Below, piece by piece: positions 28,970 to 37,423 of a stretch of DNA of 64,000 nt. The stretch comes from Streptosporangium pseudovulgare (lineage in GTDB: Bacteria; Actinomycetota; Actinomycetes; Streptosporangiales; Streptosporangiaceae). How positions within the stretch are numbered: the first letter of the stretch is position 1; the number at the start of each line of letters is the position of its first letter. The notes beneath the pieces were generated by a model that saw only the letters and a list, made by a program, of their open reading frames with translations, ran no database searches and had not been told where the DNA came from. The stretch covers positions 190,531 through 254,530 of the forward strand of contig NZ_BMQJ01000012.1 of the NCBI RefSeq assembly GCF_014648055.1, read 5' to 3'. Both the position numbers and the translations under genes were made by a program.

Positions 28970-30232
28970 TCAGAGTCGCTCGACGCGTTCACCCTCGGCG
29001 AGCACGCCGCGGGTGTCGAGCACGAGCCGGCCGTGGTCCTCGATGGTGGCGAGGTCGAAGGCGGCGTGCTGCTGCAGCAGCAGCGTCACGTCGGCCTCGG
29101 CGACCGCCCGGGCGAGGTCGTCCTCGCGCGGCACCTCCATGCCGTCCACCCGCCATTCCCTGACGTGGGGGTCGGCGAAGACCAGATCGGCGCCGAGCTC
29201 CAGCAGGGCCCGCGCGACCGGCAGGGCCGGGGTCTCCCGCTCGTCGGCGATGTCGGGCTTGTAGGTGACGCCGAGCAGCAGCACCCTGGCGCCGTTGACC
29301 GCCTTCTTGTGCCGGTTGAGCAGCCGCTGCACGCGGGCGACCACGTACGACGGCATCCGCTCGTTGATCTCCTGGGCCAGCTCCACGAACCGGAACGGGT
29401 AGCCCAGCTTGCGGACCGTGTAGGACAGGTACGACGGGTCCACCGGGATGCAGTGGCCGCCGACGCCCGGACCGGGCAGGAACTTCTGGAAGCCGAACGG
29501 CTTGGTGGCCGCGGCCTCGATGGACTCCCAGAGGTTGATCCCCAGCTCGTCGCAGAAGATCGCCATCTCGTTGACGAGGGCGATGTTGACGTGCCGGTAG
29601 GTGTTCTCCAGGAGCTTGGCCATCTCGGCCTCGCGGGTGCCGCTGACCGGCACGACCTGCTCGACGAACTGGGAGTAGAACCCGACCGCGCGGTCGCGGC
29701 AGGCGGCCGTGTAGCCGCCGACGACCTTGGGGGTGTTGCGCAGGCCGAACTTGGGGTTGCCCGGGTCGATGCGCTCGGGCGAGAAGGCGAGGTGGAAGTC
29801 GGTGCCCGCGGCGAGGCCGGAGGCCTCCAGGATCGGGCGGGCGACCTCGTCGGTGGTGCCGGGCCAGGTGGTGGACTCCAGGACGACCAGGGTGCCGGCG
29901 GAGAGGTTGCGGGCGACCGTGGCGGTGGCGCCCTCGACGGCGGACAGGTCGGGGCGGTGGTCCTCGTCCAGCGGGGTGGGCACGCAGATGACGACGGTGC
30001 GGCTGGCGGCCAGTACGGACTCGTCGAGGGTGGCGCGGAATCCGCCGGCCAGCATGTGGTCGAGGTCGGCGTCGGTGAGGTCGTCGATGTAGGAGCGGCC
30101 CGCGTTCAGGGCTTCGACTTTGGCGGGGTCGACTTCGAAGCCGACGACCCGCAGGCCCGCAGCCGCGGCCTCCTTGGCCAGGGGCATGCCGACATACCCG
30201 AGACCGATGACGGCCAGGTCGTAGACGCCCAC
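28970..30232 (-). CDS. wecC: UDP-N-acetyl-D-mannosamine dehydrogenase (nucleotide-sugar dehydrogenase)
   Basis: The 420-residue NAD-dependent enzyme belongs to the UDP-glucose/GDP-mannose dehydrogenase family. The Rossmann motif LAVIGLGYVGMPLAKE begins at residue 6. The catalytic cysteine sits in GPGVGGHCIPVDPSYL, and the C-terminal domain carries VTYKPDIADERETPA. A WecB-type epimerase gene 2 kb away makes UDP-ManNAc the likely substrate and UDP-ManNAcA the product. I chose GTG 30232 because GAGGAGG lies 8 nt upstream; a GTG at 30301 would add 23 residues. It is first in a two-gene unit with a GT4 gene. Confidence 0.85.
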   Translation of the reverse strand: MGVYDLAVIGLGYVGMPLAKEAAAAGLRVVGFEVDPAKVEALNAGRSYIDDLTDADLDHMLAGGFRATLDESVLAASRTVVICVPTPLDEDHRPDLSAVEGATATVARNLSAGTLVVLESTTWPGTTDEVARPILEASGLAAGTDFHLAFSPERIDPGNPKFGLRNTPKVVGGYTAACRDRAVGFYSQFVEQVVPVSGTREAEMAKLLENTYRHVNIALVNEMAIFCDELGINLWESIEAAATKPFGFQKFLPGPGVGGHCIPVDPSYLSYTVRKLGYPFRFVELAQEINERMPSYVVARVQRLLNRHKKAVNGARVLLLGVTYKPDIADERETPALPVARALLELGADLVFADPHVREWRVDGMEVPREDDLARAVAEADVTLLLQQHAAFDLATIEDHGRLVLDTRGVLAEGERVERL

Positions 30233-30427
30233 GTCATGGGCCTCCTCGGCCACGCCCGCGAGGCTGCCCCGCCCGTCGGCGTGCTCGCTTCGCTCACTCA
30301 CGGCGCGACCCTGGAATGCCGGAAACAACACTTCATGGTGGCAAAGGCTATCTCAAGTCGGAACGAGGCACGTCTAATGCGACTGAACGCCTCGTAAACG
30401 GCTGGTCATACAGCTCATGACGGGTGG

Positions 30428-32098
30428 TCATCGGTCGGTGAGGGATCGGTAGATCTCGCGGTAGGTCTCCGCGACCCGGCCCCACGTGCGCTTCGCCGCC
30501 ACCTCGGCCCGTCCCGCCTCGCCCATGGCGGCCCGCCGTTCGGGGTCCTCGCGCAGCTCGGCGAGCGCGTCGGCGAGCGCCTCGGGGTCGCCCGGCGGGA
30601 CCAGGAGGCCGGCGCCGTCGGAGCCCACCAGCTCCGACAGCGCGGGCAGGTCGCTCAGCACGACCGGTTTGCCGAGCGCCATCGCCTCGACCGGCTTCAG
30701 CGGCGTGACCAGTCGGCAGACCCGCAGATCCTCGCGGGGGCAGACGAAGATGTCGATGGCCGCCTGGGCCTGCAGCGCCTCGTCCGGGCCGACCCGGCCG
30801 GGCAGGATCGCGATGTCCTGCAAACCCAGCTCCTCGACCTGCTCCAGCAGCTCGGGCCGGGCGGCGCCGTCGCCGACGAGCAGGACCTTGATCGGGGTGC
30901 CCCGGTCGCGCAGCAGCGCGGCGGCGCTGATCATCGTGCCGAAGCCCTCGTAGCCCACGATGCTCGACACCGAGCCCATGATGATCTCGCCGGGCTCGAT
31001 GCCGTAGGCGGCGCGGAAGGCGGGGCCGTCGTAGGAGGCGGTGAGCAGGGAGTCGTCCACCGCGTTGGGCGCGAGGTAGATCCTCTCCCGCGGCACGCCC
31101 CGGTCGACGATCTCGGTGGCCATGGTCTCGGCGAGGGTGACCACGGCGTCGGCCGAGCGCATGATGAACGCCTCGCGCTCGCGCTGCAGCACCTGCCGCT
31201 GGCTGCCGACCCGCTTGGGGTCGCGCGAGGCCCAGGTCTCCTCCAGGAAGCCGCGGACCTCGTAGACCAGGGGCGTGCCGGTCCGCTCGCGGGCGGCCAG
31301 CGCCACCGAGCCGTTGCGGTGGTCGGTCGCGGCGTGCAGCACCTGCGGGCGCAGCGTCCTGACCAGCTCGGTCACCTCGCCGGCGCCGCGGATCATCCGG
31401 CCGTGGCTCTCGAACGGCACCTCGCCGCTGGGCAGCAGCCGGTGGTAGGGGATCCCGTCGATCTCCTCGTACGGCTCGGCGTCGGCGTGGCCCTGCATCA
31501 TCGGCCAGCCCCAGCTCGTCACGACGTGCGGGTCGAGCCCGGCGGCCTTCTGCGCGGTGACGATGCGGTGGGTCCGCACGGTGTAGCCCGCCTGGGTGTA
31601 CGGCAGGGCGTTGGTGACGCAGTGCAGCACCCGCCCCTGGACGCGCTCGCCCACGATCACCTTGGGCTTGGGCGGGATCGGGTTCGGCTGGATGGCGGCC
31701 AGCTCGCCCGCGTAGTACGTCGCCCGGCGGTTGATGAAGGGGTACTTGGTGTACGGCTGCAGCACCGCGACGGCGTCGGTCATCCGGCCGGCGTCGAAGT
31801 GCTCCTTGGCGTCGTTCCAGGGGCCCTTGAGCACGCGCATGCCGAGCTTGCGGAACACGAACCTCGCCCGGCGCGCGGCGGGCCAGGCGACCTTGCCCAC
31901 GACGGGGCGCAGCTTCGGCGGGAGGGTCTCCGCGGCGGCCTGGGCCACCCGGATCGGGTCGGACTTGACCTTGGCCGCGACGACGCGGGACACGATCACG
32001 GGGTGCTGGGCGAACCCCTTCAGCAGCCCGCCGAGACCGGCTCGGGCCGTCCTCGCGGATACCTTGGGGGACTCTGGCCTGCTGGCGTCGGATACCAC
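30428..32098 (-). CDS. Glycosyltransferase family 4 with N-terminal helical extension
   Basis: The 556-residue protein has a GT4 catalytic part from about residue 165 (HCVTNALPYTQAGYTVRTH) to the C-terminus. The donor site is VGSVSSIVGYEGFGTMISAA and LKPVEAMALGKPVVLSDLPA. The first 160 residues are a basic helical region with a TPR-like segment (WNDAKEHFDAGRMTDAVAVLQ), unusual for GT4 enzymes and possibly a membrane- or partner-binding domain. The GTG start is divergent from wecB over only 56 bp, so promoters overlap. It probably acts on the same glycan as its neighbours. Confidence 0.88.
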   Translation of the reverse strand: MVSDASRPESPKVSARTARAGLGGLLKGFAQHPVIVSRVVAAKVKSDPIRVAQAAAETLPPKLRPVVGKVAWPAARRARFVFRKLGMRVLKGPWNDAKEHFDAGRMTDAVAVLQPYTKYPFINRRATYYAGELAAIQPNPIPPKPKVIVGERVQGRVLHCVTNALPYTQAGYTVRTHRIVTAQKAAGLDPHVVTSWGWPMMQGHADAEPYEEIDGIPYHRLLPSGEVPFESHGRMIRGAGEVTELVRTLRPQVLHAATDHRNGSVALAARERTGTPLVYEVRGFLEETWASRDPKRVGSQRQVLQREREAFIMRSADAVVTLAETMATEIVDRGVPRERIYLAPNAVDDSLLTASYDGPAFRAAYGIEPGEIIMGSVSSIVGYEGFGTMISAAALLRDRGTPIKVLLVGDGAARPELLEQVEELGLQDIAILPGRVGPDEALQAQAAIDIFVCPREDLRVCRLVTPLKPVEAMALGKPVVLSDLPALSELVGSDGAGLLVPPGDPEALADALAELREDPERRAAMGEAGRAEVAAKRTWGRVAETYREIYRSLTDR

Positions 32099-32154
32099 GC
32101 CGTGACCGTACCATAGGCAACGTTTGACCTACTCCCGGATGAAAGGCGAGGTCA

Positions 32155-33312
32155 GTGACCACGGAGACGGCTTCGGCCCCCGAGGACCCGCTCGTCCTGC
32201 ACGTGCTCGGCGCGCGGCCCAATTTCGTCAAGGCCGCCCCGGTCGTGCGGGCCCTCGCGGAGGTGGGGGTGCGCCAGGGCATCGTCCACACCGGCCAGCA
32301 CTACGACGCCCTGATGTCGGACGTGTTCTTCGCCGACCTCGGCCTGCCCGAGCCGATCGCCAACCTCGGCGTCGGGTCCGGCTCGCACGCCCGCCAGACG
32401 GCGGCCCTGCTGACCGGCCTGGAGGAGGTGGTGCTGGCGCACCGCCCGGCGCTGGTCGTCGTCTACGGCGACGTGAACTCCACGCTCGCGGCGATCCTCG
32501 TCTGCGCCAAGCTGCAGATCCCGACCGCGCACGTCGAGGCGGGCCTGCGTTCCTTCGACCGGGGGATGCCCGAGGAGGTCAACCGGGTCGTCACCGACGC
32601 GCTGTCCGACATCCTCTTCGCCACCTCGTCCGACGCGCTCTCCCACCTGGCGAACGAGGGCGTGGACCCCGCCCGGGTGCACCTCGTCGGCAATCCGATG
32701 ATCGACAGCCTGTTCTCCGCGCTGGACCGGCTCGATCCGGCCCCGGTCCGGGCGCGCCTCGGGCTCGGCGAGCGGTACGCCGTGGCGACCCTGCACCGCC
32801 CGGCCAACGTCGACGACCCGGCCGCGGCCAAGGAGCTGGTCGACGCCGTGCTGGCGGTGAGCGAGCGGCTGCCGGTCGTGGTGCCGCTGCACCCGCGCGG
32901 CCGGACCCGCCTGGCCGAGGCCGGCCTGGTGGACGGCGAGCGGCTGTCCATCGTCGATCCGCTCGGCTACGTCGACTTCCTGTCGCTGGTGCGCGGGGCG
33001 GCCCTGGTCGTCACCGACTCCGGCGGCGTGCAGGAGGAGACCACCATGCTCGGCGTGCCCTGCCTGACCGTGCGGCCCAACACCGAGCGGCCGGTCACCG
33101 TCACCCACGGCACCAACCGCCTGGTCACCCCGGCGGGGCTGCCCGCCGCCGCGGACCGGGCCCTGGCCGGCGGCGCCGCGACGCCGTCGGGCGAGCTGCC
33201 GCCGCTCTGGGACGGCAAGGCCGGTCCCCGGATCGCCCGGGTGATCGAGGCGTGGCTCGGCGGCCGGAACCTCTCCCCGGCGGCGCAGAACGAACCGCGC
33301 GACGCGCTGTGA
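32155..33312 (+). CDS. wecB: UDP-N-acetylglucosamine 2-epimerase, non-hydrolysing
   Basis: The 385-residue enzyme interconverts UDP-GlcNAc and UDP-ManNAc. Diagnostic segments are VLGARPNFVKAAPVVRAL near the N-terminus, HTGQHYD, VYGDVNSTLA, HVEAGLRSFDRGMPEEVNR with catalytic acidic residues, and TDSGGVQEE near the C-terminus. With WecC it supplies UDP-ManNAcA, a precursor of teichuronic-acid-like polymers in Gram-positive bacteria. The GTG start has AAAGGCGAGG upstream. Divergent from the GT4 gene at 30428-32098. Confidence 0.95.
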   Translation: MTTETASAPEDPLVLHVLGARPNFVKAAPVVRALAEVGVRQGIVHTGQHYDALMSDVFFADLGLPEPIANLGVGSGSHARQTAALLTGLEEVVLAHRPALVVVYGDVNSTLAAILVCAKLQIPTAHVEAGLRSFDRGMPEEVNRVVTDALSDILFATSSDALSHLANEGVDPARVHLVGNPMIDSLFSALDRLDPAPVRARLGLGERYAVATLHRPANVDDPAAAKELVDAVLAVSERLPVVVPLHPRGRTRLAEAGLVDGERLSIVDPLGYVDFLSLVRGAALVVTDSGGVQEETTMLGVPCLTVRPNTERPVTVTHGTNRLVTPAGLPAAADRALAGGAATPSGELPPLWDGKAGPRIARVIEAWLGGRNLSPAAQNEPRDAL

Positions 33313-33430
33313 CGGGCGACGCGCTGTGACAGGCGGCGCGCCGTGACGGGCGCGGGCCGTACCGCGCGGCGTGCCGTGGCGGGCGGCGCGGGCTGCCGTA
33401 CGGCGCGCCGTGGCGGGCGGGCCGTACTCC
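33313..33430 (+). repeat. Degenerate GC-rich direct repeats downstream of wecB
   Basis: Between wecB and the next gene are imperfect copies of GACGGGCGACGCGCTGTG and GCGCGCCGTGGCGGGCG, with three CCGTAC motifs. The first copies overlap the wecB stop, where GCGACGCGCTGTGAC occurs twice. Confidence 0.55.
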
Positions 33431-33509
33431 GCGAATCCCCGCAAAACGCCCATTTGATCACGGCGTAAGCCGTACGCTGGCACGACCCCGGACGAAGGCG
33501 ACCGACCCC

Positions 33510-35567
33510 ATGAGTGAGCAGACCCCCGAAGAGCCGAAGTACCAGCGTCTCGGACCGGTCAACTGGCTGCCCGAGGAGCGCAAGGTCATCGAGCGCTACG
33601 AAGAGCGCGTCCAGGACCTGGAGCGGCGGCTGGCCATCGCCGAGGCCCGCGCCGAGTACGCCCAGTGGAAGCTGGAGTCGACCAAGGTCCAGCGCCCCTA
33701 CCGGGTGGCCGAGGCGCTGACCGGGTCCCGCGGGGCCGGGGTGGTGAACCTGCCGGGCAAGCTGCGCGGCGCGATGCGGCCCGGCCGCGCGCCCAAGGCG
33801 CCCCGGCCGGTGTCGGAGGTGATCGAGGAGGTCTCCAACCGGGGGCCCGTCGTGGACGTGCCGCAGGTGAAGTGGCCGTCCGGGCCGGTGAACCGGCCCG
33901 ACCTGAAGGTCGCGGTCATCCTCGACGACTTCTCCCGCATGGCGTTCAAATACGAGTGGGACCAGATCGAGTTCGGGCTGCGCGACTGGCCGGAGATCTT
34001 CGCCGAGCGGCGGCCGGACATCCTGTTCGCCGAGTCGGCCTGGCACGGCAACCAGGGCCGCTGGCGCTACCAGATGACCGGGACGAACGCTCCCAAGCCG
34101 GAGCTGCGCGCGCTGATCGAGTGGTGCCGCGCCGAGGGGATCCCGACGGTCTTCTGGAACAAGGAGGACCCGCCGAACTTCGACTTCTTCATCGACACGG
34201 CCAAGCTGTTCGACTACGTCTTCACCTGCGACGGCGACATGGTGCCGCGCTACCGCGAGGTGCTCGGGCACGACCGGGTGGACGTCCTGCAGTTCGCGGC
34301 CCAGCCCCGGGTGCACAACCCGATCCAGGAGAAGCAGGGCCGCATCCACGACGTGGTCTTCGCGGGCATGTACTTCCGCGACAAGCATCCTGAGCGCCGC
34401 GAGCAGATGGAGACGGTCCTCGACCCGATCCGCGAGCTGGGCCTGCACATCTTCGCCCGCAACGGCACGGTGGACGAGAAGTACGCCTGGCCGGAGAAGT
34501 ACGTCCCGCACATCGTGGGCGAGTTGCCCTACGACCGGATGCTGGCCGCGTACAAGATGTACAAGGTCTTCCTCAACGTGAACTCGGTGCTGCACTCGCC
34601 GACCATGTGCGCCCGGCGGGTCTTCGAGCTGTCGGCCTGCTCCACGCCGGTGGTCTCCGGCTGGTCCCGGGCCATCGAGGAGACCTTCGGCGACCTCGTC
34701 CCCATCGCCCACGACGAGCTGGAGTCCTACAACAACGTCCTGCACCTGATCAACAGCCCCGAGCTGCGCGCCCGCCGGGGGCACCTGGCCATGCGCGAGG
34801 TCTTCGACAAGCACCTGTTCACCCACCGGGTGGACCAGATCCTGGGCTTCCTCGGCCGGCCGGTGCAACCCCGGGCGCGGTCCGTCTCGGTGGTGCTGCC
34901 GACCAACCGGGCCTCGCAGATCGAACACGCCATCTCCTCGGTGGCCCGGCAGATCCACCGCCCGGTCCAGCTCGTCATGGTGCTGCACGGCCTGGACATC
35001 GACCCGGTCGTGGTCGCCGACAAGGCCCGCGTGGCGGGGGTCTCCGACGTCGTGGTGCTGGCCGCCGACGCGTCGATGTCGCTGGGCGCCTGCATGAACA
35101 TGGGCATCGCCGCGGCCGAGGGCGAGCTGATCGCCAAGATGGACGACGACAACCTGTACGGCGAGCACTACCTGTCGGACCTCGTCCGCGCCTTCGACTA
35201 CTCCGACGCCGAACTGGTCGGCAAGGGCGCCCACTACGCCTACTTCGAGTCCACCAACACCACGATGCTGCGCATGCCGGGCCTGGAGCACCGCTACGCC
35301 TGGCTGGTGCAGGGCGGCACCTTCCTCGGCAAGGCCGACATGTTCCGCCACTACGGCTTCGAGGACGTCACCCGGGGCGAGGACACCCGCCTGGTCAAGC
35401 GGCTGAAGGAGGACCGGGTCAAGATCTACTCCACCGACCGGTTCAACTTCGTCTACTGGCGCAGCGGCGACCCGACGATGCATACCTGGCAGCCCGACGA
35501 CCACAAGCTCACCCGCGGCGCCCAGTTCTCCTTCGTCGGCCGCCCCGACGACCACGTGATGATCTGA
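33510..35567 (+). CDS. Two-domain glycosyltransferase (CgeB-like GT-B plus GT2)
   Basis: The 685-residue protein has three parts. Residues 1-65 form a coiled coil (ERYEERVQDLERRLAIAEAR). About 130-455 is a CgeB/DUF3880-like GT-B domain with VIRYD-type replacements such as VFTCDGDMVPRY, VVFAGMYFRDKHPERR and a donor loop RRVFELSACSTPVVSGW. About 465-685 is a GT2 domain beginning SVVLPTNRASQIEHAISSV, with the metal-binding DDD in AKMDDDNLYGE. Such fusions occur in enzymes building repeating polysaccharides. It follows wecB after 197 bp and is closed by a long terminator hairpin. Confidence 0.85.
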   Translation: MSEQTPEEPKYQRLGPVNWLPEERKVIERYEERVQDLERRLAIAEARAEYAQWKLESTKVQRPYRVAEALTGSRGAGVVNLPGKLRGAMRPGRAPKAPRPVSEVIEEVSNRGPVVDVPQVKWPSGPVNRPDLKVAVILDDFSRMAFKYEWDQIEFGLRDWPEIFAERRPDILFAESAWHGNQGRWRYQMTGTNAPKPELRALIEWCRAEGIPTVFWNKEDPPNFDFFIDTAKLFDYVFTCDGDMVPRYREVLGHDRVDVLQFAAQPRVHNPIQEKQGRIHDVVFAGMYFRDKHPERREQMETVLDPIRELGLHIFARNGTVDEKYAWPEKYVPHIVGELPYDRMLAAYKMYKVFLNVNSVLHSPTMCARRVFELSACSTPVVSGWSRAIEETFGDLVPIAHDELESYNNVLHLINSPELRARRGHLAMREVFDKHLFTHRVDQILGFLGRPVQPRARSVSVVLPTNRASQIEHAISSVARQIHRPVQLVMVLHGLDIDPVVVADKARVAGVSDVVVLAADASMSLGACMNMGIAAAEGELIAKMDDDNLYGEHYLSDLVRAFDYSDAELVGKGAHYAYFESTNTTMLRMPGLEHRYAWLVQGGTFLGKADMFRHYGFEDVTRGEDTRLVKRLKEDRVKIYSTDRFNFVYWRSGDPTMHTWQPDDHKLTRGAQFSFVGRPDDHVMI

Positions 35568-35601
35568 CCCGGGACCGCCCGGACACCGCGATCGCGGCCC
35601 G

Positions 35602-35662
35602 AGCCCCCGTATCGGATCCCGCCCATGGCACTCCCGCATGGGCGGGATCCGATGCGGGGGCT
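35602..35662. terminator. Long terminator hairpin after the glycosyltransferase
   Basis: A 26-bp stem with a single G-T mismatch (35602-35627 with 35637-35662) encloses a 9-nt loop and is followed by TTCCTTG. It is the strongest terminator in the window and closes the surface-glycan locus. Confidence 0.9.
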
Positions 35663-35760
35663 TTCCTTGTCGAGCTGCGACGCGGCCGGCCCGCGGTGAT
35701 CACCGGTTCCGCCGACGGCCCGCGGTTCCCTGTCCGCCGGACCGGCTCGCTCCGGCATAT

Positions 35761-35804
35761 TTGTGGAATGAAGCATTCCGTTCTGCTAATATTGGAACAG
35801 AACG
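35761..35804 (+). promoter_or_regulatory. Operator-promoter region upstream of the epoxide-hydrolase-like gene
   Basis: Two dyads overlap a TAATAT -10-like box (35787-35792). GGAATG-AAG-CATTCC lies at 35765-35779. CGTTCTG (35779-35785) faces CAGAACG (35798-35804) across 12 bp. This 45-bp patch is AT-rich compared with its surroundings and looks like a repressor site; no regulator gene is adjacent. Confidence 0.5.
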
Positions 35805-35852
35805 ATCCGCTCCGCAGGGCGGGTCGGTGAACCGCGAGAGAGGCACGCCGGC

Positions 35853-36980
35853 ATGACGAACACCGAGATCCGCCGCTTCCACATCGACGTTCCGCAGGCC
35901 GACCTCGACGACCTCCGCGACCGGCTTCGCCGTACCCGCTGGAGTGGCGAGATCCCCGGCGCCGGCTGGAGCCGGGGCGTGCCGGTGGACTACCTGAAGG
36001 GGCTCGCCGACCACTGGGCGAACGGTTACGACTGGCGCGCCGCCGAGGCGAAGCTGAACGAGCTCCCGCAGTTCACCACCGAGGTGGACGGCCAGACGAT
36101 CCACTTCGCCCACGTGCGGTCCGATGACGCCGACGCGCTCCCGCTGCTGCTCCTGCACGACTGGCCGGGCTCGTTCACCCAGTTCACCGAGGTCGTCGAG
36201 CCCCTGTCCAAGGAGTTCCACCTCGTCATCGCCTCGACCCCGGGCGTCGGCTTCGGCGGCCCGCTCACCGCCCCCGGCTGGAACACCGGGAAGATCGCGA
36301 GCGCGTTCGTCGAGGTGATGGACCGCCTCGGTTACGACCGCTACGGCGTGCAGGGCGGCGGCGGGGGCGCCTGGATCGCCGCCGAGATGGGCCGCCAGGT
36401 CCCCGGGCGCGTCGTCGGGATCCACCTGAACGGGCTGGTCACCTTCCCCTCCGACGACCCCGCCGACTTCGCCGGCCTGACCGGGGACGAGCAGGAGCGC
36501 CTGGCCCGGCTGCAGCACTTCCGCGACGACATGATGGGTTTCAACGTCATCCAGTCCACCCGCCCGCAGACCCTCGCGTACGGCCTGCACGACTCCCCCG
36601 TCGGGCAGCTCGCCTGGATCACCGAGAAGTTCAAGGAGTGGACGGACGCGGCGGCCGAGCTGCCCGAGGACGCCGTGGGCCGCGACAACCTGCTGACGAA
36701 CGTCAGCGTCTACTGGTTCACCGGCACCGCCGGCTCCTCGGCGAACCTCTACTACGAGATGGCCCACGACCCGGCCGCCTGGGCTCCCAGGGAGCGCGGC
36801 ACCGTCCCCACCGCCGTCGCGCTCGCCCGCACCACCGACATCACGGTCCGCCGGTTCGCCGAGCGCGACCACAACGTCACCCGGTGGACCGAGTTCGAGC
36901 GCGGTGGCAACTTCCTGTCCCTGGAGCGGCCGGAGCTGCTGGCCGGCGACGTCCGGGAGTTCTTCTCCGCGCTGCGCTGA
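35853..36980 (+). CDS. Epoxide-hydrolase-family alpha/beta-hydrolase, catalytic residues missing
   Basis: The 375-residue protein has the N-terminal EHN domain (about 4-110) and alpha/beta-hydrolase fold of microsomal-type epoxide hydrolases. The oxyanion loop reads HDWPGS (102-107) instead of HGWPGS. Where the nucleophile Asp normally sits in QGGDWGAW, this protein has QGGGGGAW, so both Asp and Trp are replaced by Gly (170-171). The catalytic His near the C-terminus, usually in RGGHF, is Asn (N353, RGGNF). Everything else aligns well, so this is not a frameshift. It may be a non-enzymatic binding protein or use another chemistry. A start at ATG 35853 follows a CGAGAGAGG ribosome site. A dyad-rich promoter lies just upstream. 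Confidence 0.85.
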   Translation: MTNTEIRRFHIDVPQADLDDLRDRLRRTRWSGEIPGAGWSRGVPVDYLKGLADHWANGYDWRAAEAKLNELPQFTTEVDGQTIHFAHVRSDDADALPLLLLHDWPGSFTQFTEVVEPLSKEFHLVIASTPGVGFGGPLTAPGWNTGKIASAFVEVMDRLGYDRYGVQGGGGGAWIAAEMGRQVPGRVVGIHLNGLVTFPSDDPADFAGLTGDEQERLARLQHFRDDMMGFNVIQSTRPQTLAYGLHDSPVGQLAWITEKFKEWTDAAAELPEDAVGRDNLLTNVSVYWFTGTAGSSANLYYEMAHDPAAWAPRERGTVPTAVALARTTDITVRRFAERDHNVTRWTEFERGGNFLSLERPELLAGDVREFFSALR

Positions 36981-36992
36981 CCGGACGGCGAG

Positions 36993-37034
36993 CGCCCCGG
37001 TGCCCGGCCCTCCCCGGCCGGACACCGGGGCGCC
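36993..37034 (+). terminator. Terminator after the epoxide-hydrolase-like gene
   Basis: A perfect 11-bp stem, GCGCCCCGGTG (36993-37003) with CACCGGGGCGC (37024-37034), has an inner GGCC-rich hairpin in its loop. Confidence 0.65.
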
Positions 37035-37423
37035 GGCGTTCCGGGCCTCATCGGGACACCCGCCCCGGACGAACGCGCGGGGAGGTCAACTAGGCTGGGA
37101 CCACCGATCCGGAGTTCGCCGCCGATGTCGTCTGTTCGACGTTCGTCCGGCGCGCGGCCGGGCATGTCATGGGACACGCACCCTGGCCCGCCCGTCACCA
37201 CCGGATCGGCGGCGCCGGTCCCTTGAGGTGGGACCGGCCGACGGGTCCACCGGCGTTCGCGCCCGGCCGCTCACGACGGCCGCCGTCCGGGGAGGCGCGC
37301 CGTGACGGACCGGTGAAACCGGCGGTCCGGGGGCGCCCCGAAGACGGAGCATGCGGTCACGGGGTGGAACTTGTCGTCACCGTGAGCCCGTGCGCGTCCG
37401 TCCAGGAGTGAGGAAACCCGAGC
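37035..37423. other. Long leader region before the DEAD-box helicase gene
   Basis: About 390 bp without a credible gene separate the terminator from the helicase ATG. TAGGCT (about 37090) could be a -10. If so, the helicase has a long 5' untranslated region, as is common for cold-shock helicases, but I see no defined structure. Confidence 0.35.
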
